NCBI RefSeq assembly: GCF_033170155.1
Contig: NZ_CP137079.1
Coordinates: 3,898,934 to 3,962,933 of the forward strand
Source: Raineyella sp. W15-4
Lineage (GTDB): Bacteria > Actinomycetota > Actinomycetes > Propionibacteriales > Propionibacteriaceae
DNA length: 64,000 nucleotides
Reading direction: 5' to 3'
Shown: positions 62,566-64,000 of the stretch, piece after piece
Layout: each line of letters opens with the position of its first letter
How positions within the stretch are numbered: position 1 is the first letter of the stretch
Position numbers and translations under genes: made by a program
Notes under the pieces: model-generated
What the model was told of the DNA's origin: nothing
The model's database searches: none
What the model saw: the letters and a program-made list of their open reading frames with translations, nothing else

Positions 62566-63114
62566 TCAGCGCGCAGGTCCGTACGTCAGATGCAGTACGC
62601 CGTTGTCGAACGCCTCGTGGGACAGCAGCGCGAGGGGCGTGTTCGGCAGGCGCTCGTCCAGCAGGCGGGCACCGGAGCCGAGCACGATCGGATAGACGAG
62701 CAGATGCAGCTCGTCGAGGAGCCCGTCGGCCAACAGGGCCCGGACGAGCGTGCCGCTGCCACTGATGTACACGCCCCGCTCGCGGGCGGCGAGCTCGCTG
62801 ATCGCCGCCGGGTCGTATCCGCCGAGGATCTGCGAGTTCTGCCAGGCGTCGGCGGAGGTGAGGGTCGACGACACCACGTACTTGGGGGTGTCGTTGAAGA
62901 ACGGCGCGCCGGGATCGTCCTCGACCGTACGTCCCGACCACGCCGGAGCGAACATCTGATAGGTGGTGCGCCCCAGGAGGATGGCCGTACTGGCGTTGGT
63001 GAGTTCTCCGATCACCTCGCCCATCCGATCGGTGAATCCGTACGGCATCGTCCACCGCGGATCCTCGAACACGCCATCGAGACTGACGAACTCGTGTGCT
63101 GCGATCCTGCCCAT
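62566..63114 (-). CDS. Dihydrofolate reductase-like (RibD C-terminal) protein
   Basis: ATG 63114 after CAGGAG gives 182 residues. The pattern is HEFVSLDGVFEDPRWTMPYG, AILLGRTTYQMFAPAWSG, PKYVVSSTLTSADAWQNSQI, VYISGSGTLVRALLADGLLD and HLLVYPIVLGSGARLLDER. This is the YwjB/YyaP-type DHFR-like fold of the RibD_C family. Such proteins bind NADPH, but their substrates are unknown. The gene stands alone, divergent from the following SDR gene. Confidence 0.93.
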   Translation of the reverse strand: MGRIAAHEFVSLDGVFEDPRWTMPYGFTDRMGEVIGELTNASTAILLGRTTYQMFAPAWSGRTVEDDPGAPFFNDTPKYVVSSTLTSADAWQNSQILGGYDPAAISELAARERGVYISGSGTLVRALLADGLLDELHLLVYPIVLGSGARLLDERLPNTPLALLSHEAFDNGVLHLTYGPAR

Positions 63115-63398
63115 CGGGTTTCTCCTGTCGTCGGCGTTCCCATCCTCGCGGTACGAGGAGGGGTCGGCAAGACCTCTGTCGAAGGCCGCCGGCCCGGATC
63201 CCGGAACGGTGCGGCCTCGACGGTGGGCGATGGCCCCGCCGTGACCGCCTGTCACCGGCGACTTTGTCCTGTCTCGTTTGTCACATCCACGCCACGCTCC
63301 GGCGCGACCGGACCGCGACCGGACGGGGATCCCGCCGAGCGGGCGAGATCGGTGCCCCGCCCGGTGATCCGACCTGCGGAGGAGCGTCCGGGAGGCCC

Positions 63399-63428
63399 TT
63401 GACAGGCGTCATCCGGAGATCTTAACCT
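63399..63428 (+). promoter_or_regulatory. Sigma70-type promoter of the SDR gene
   Basis: TTGACA (63399-63404) and TAACCT (63423-63428) are separated by 18 bp. It is the best consensus match I see in the window. Downstream lies a short hairpin, GGCCAC/GTGGCC (63460-63477). The rest of the 63115-63516 spacer is featureless. Confidence 0.65.
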
Positions 63429-63516
63429 CATTTTACGAAACGCCTTTCTTGAACTCTCAGGCCACAACGAGGTGGCCGGTTCCAGGTCGCAAGGGTGCGA
63501 AGGTTGGGAGTATGTA

Positions 63517-64000
63517 TGGACTCGGATCGCTTCTCGCTGGCGGGCAAGGTCACAGTCGTGACCGGCGGTCGTCAAGGCATCGGCAAGGTGGTGTCGCACC
63601 AGCTCGCTGAGCAGGGATCGGACGTGGTGATCCTCGACCTGGCGGATGCCAGTGAGGTCGCCGCGGAGATCGCCGCCCAGCACGGCGTACGTGCCATCGC
63701 GTTGCAGTGCGATGTCACCGATCCGGACGGGGTGGCTCAGGCCATCGAGCAGGCGGCCGCCGACATGGGCACGCTGGACCTGCTGTTCAACAACGCGGGC
63801 ATCTGCCTGCACAAGCCGGCGCTGGACTGCACGCCGACCGATTTCACGAACGTGGTGAACGTCAACCTGAACGGCATCTTCTTCGTCGCCCAGGCGTTCG
63901 CCCGTTACCTCGTCGCGCAGGGCAAGACCGGCAATATCGTCAACACCGCGTCGATGTCCGCGACGATCGTCAACACCCCGCAGGGCCAGGCCTCGTACAA
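63517..64000 (+). CDS. SDR-family oxidoreductase (partial, runs off the window)
   Basis: The open frame from ATG 63517 (GGGAG upstream) covers 161 residues and continues past the end. The sequence includes MDSDRFSLAGKVTVVTGGRQ, GIGKVVSHQLAEQGSDVVIL, LLFNNAGICLHKPALD and NIVNTASMSATIVN, with the end PQGQASYN just reaching the catalytic tyrosine. This is a classical SDR dehydrogenase of the polyol/sugar type. Substrate unknown. Confidence 0.92.

Overview
The window is very GC-rich throughout, uses GTG and TTG starts next to ATG, and carries actinobacterial families: a PucR-type regulator, a mycobacterial-type Arr enzyme, an actinobacterial MSRTDAH-type small protein, and class A PBPs with long Pro/Ser/Gly tails. 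It looks like a chromosomal segment of a high-GC actinomycete. Propionibacteriales is my guess, from general protein flavour only. Almost everything is coding, and most of the window is carbohydrate and nitrogen catabolism arranged as regulator-plus-operon cassettes.

Layout. 1-1.8 kb: the end of a class I fumarase, a decayed DUF3841 gene and a VapBC pair. 2-8 kb: AmrS radical SAM enzyme, a PEBP-like protein, a secreted peptidoglycan-binding protein, two HAD phosphatases and an unknown membrane protein. 8-16 kb: DeoR and SorC regulators, then an operon of MFS carrier, four-carbon acid-sugar kinase, PdxA2-type dehydrogenase, and RpiB-like and TPI-like isomerases of the tetrulose-phosphate type. 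17-24 kb: a ROK regulator and an ascorbate-family PTS (IIA, IIB, IIC plus a second, divergent IIB) joined to transketolase and deoxyribose-phosphate aldolase. The two clusters together suggest import of four- or five-carbon sugar derivatives and their passage through DHAP and erythrose 4-phosphate into central metabolism.

24-26 kb holds a truncated vapB remnant, a dispersed repeat and a RES/Xre-type toxin-antitoxin pair. 26-32 kb is a LacI-controlled sugar cassette: a Gfo/Idh/MocA oxidoreductase, two TIM-barrel isomerases and a sugar porter, with a perfect 16-bp operator in the promoter spacer. 32-40.6 kb is a nitrogen cassette under a divergent PucR-like regulator: M20 amidohydrolase, a two-part SSS transporter, amidase, class III aminotransferase and YdfG-like dehydrogenase. 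Its logic fits N-carbamoyl-beta-alanine to beta-alanine to malonate semialdehyde to 3-hydroxypropionate.

40.8-49 kb is an accessory stretch with several broken genes: a frameshifted arr, a frameshifted higB beside an intact higA, and a large serine recombinase with three frame changes next to tRNA-Ala. It also holds an unknown 459-aa protein, a TetR regulator, an AAA/DUF4143 ATPase and several repeats. 49.5-55.3 kb: an amino-acid oxidase, a class A PBP, a PIG-V-like membrane protein and a MOSC protein. 55.4-60.4 kb: a tandem glycine riboswitch and gcvP-gcvT-gcvH. The window ends with dinB, a repeat-rich spacer, a RibD-like reductase and the start of an SDR gene.

A recurring oddity is intergenic tandem repeats with periods of 7 or 14 bp (23.3, 50.7 and 59.9 kb). 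Others are a palindromic core found at 41.3 kb and three times at 62.3 kb, and a roughly 40-bp element shared by 24.4 and 62.4 kb.
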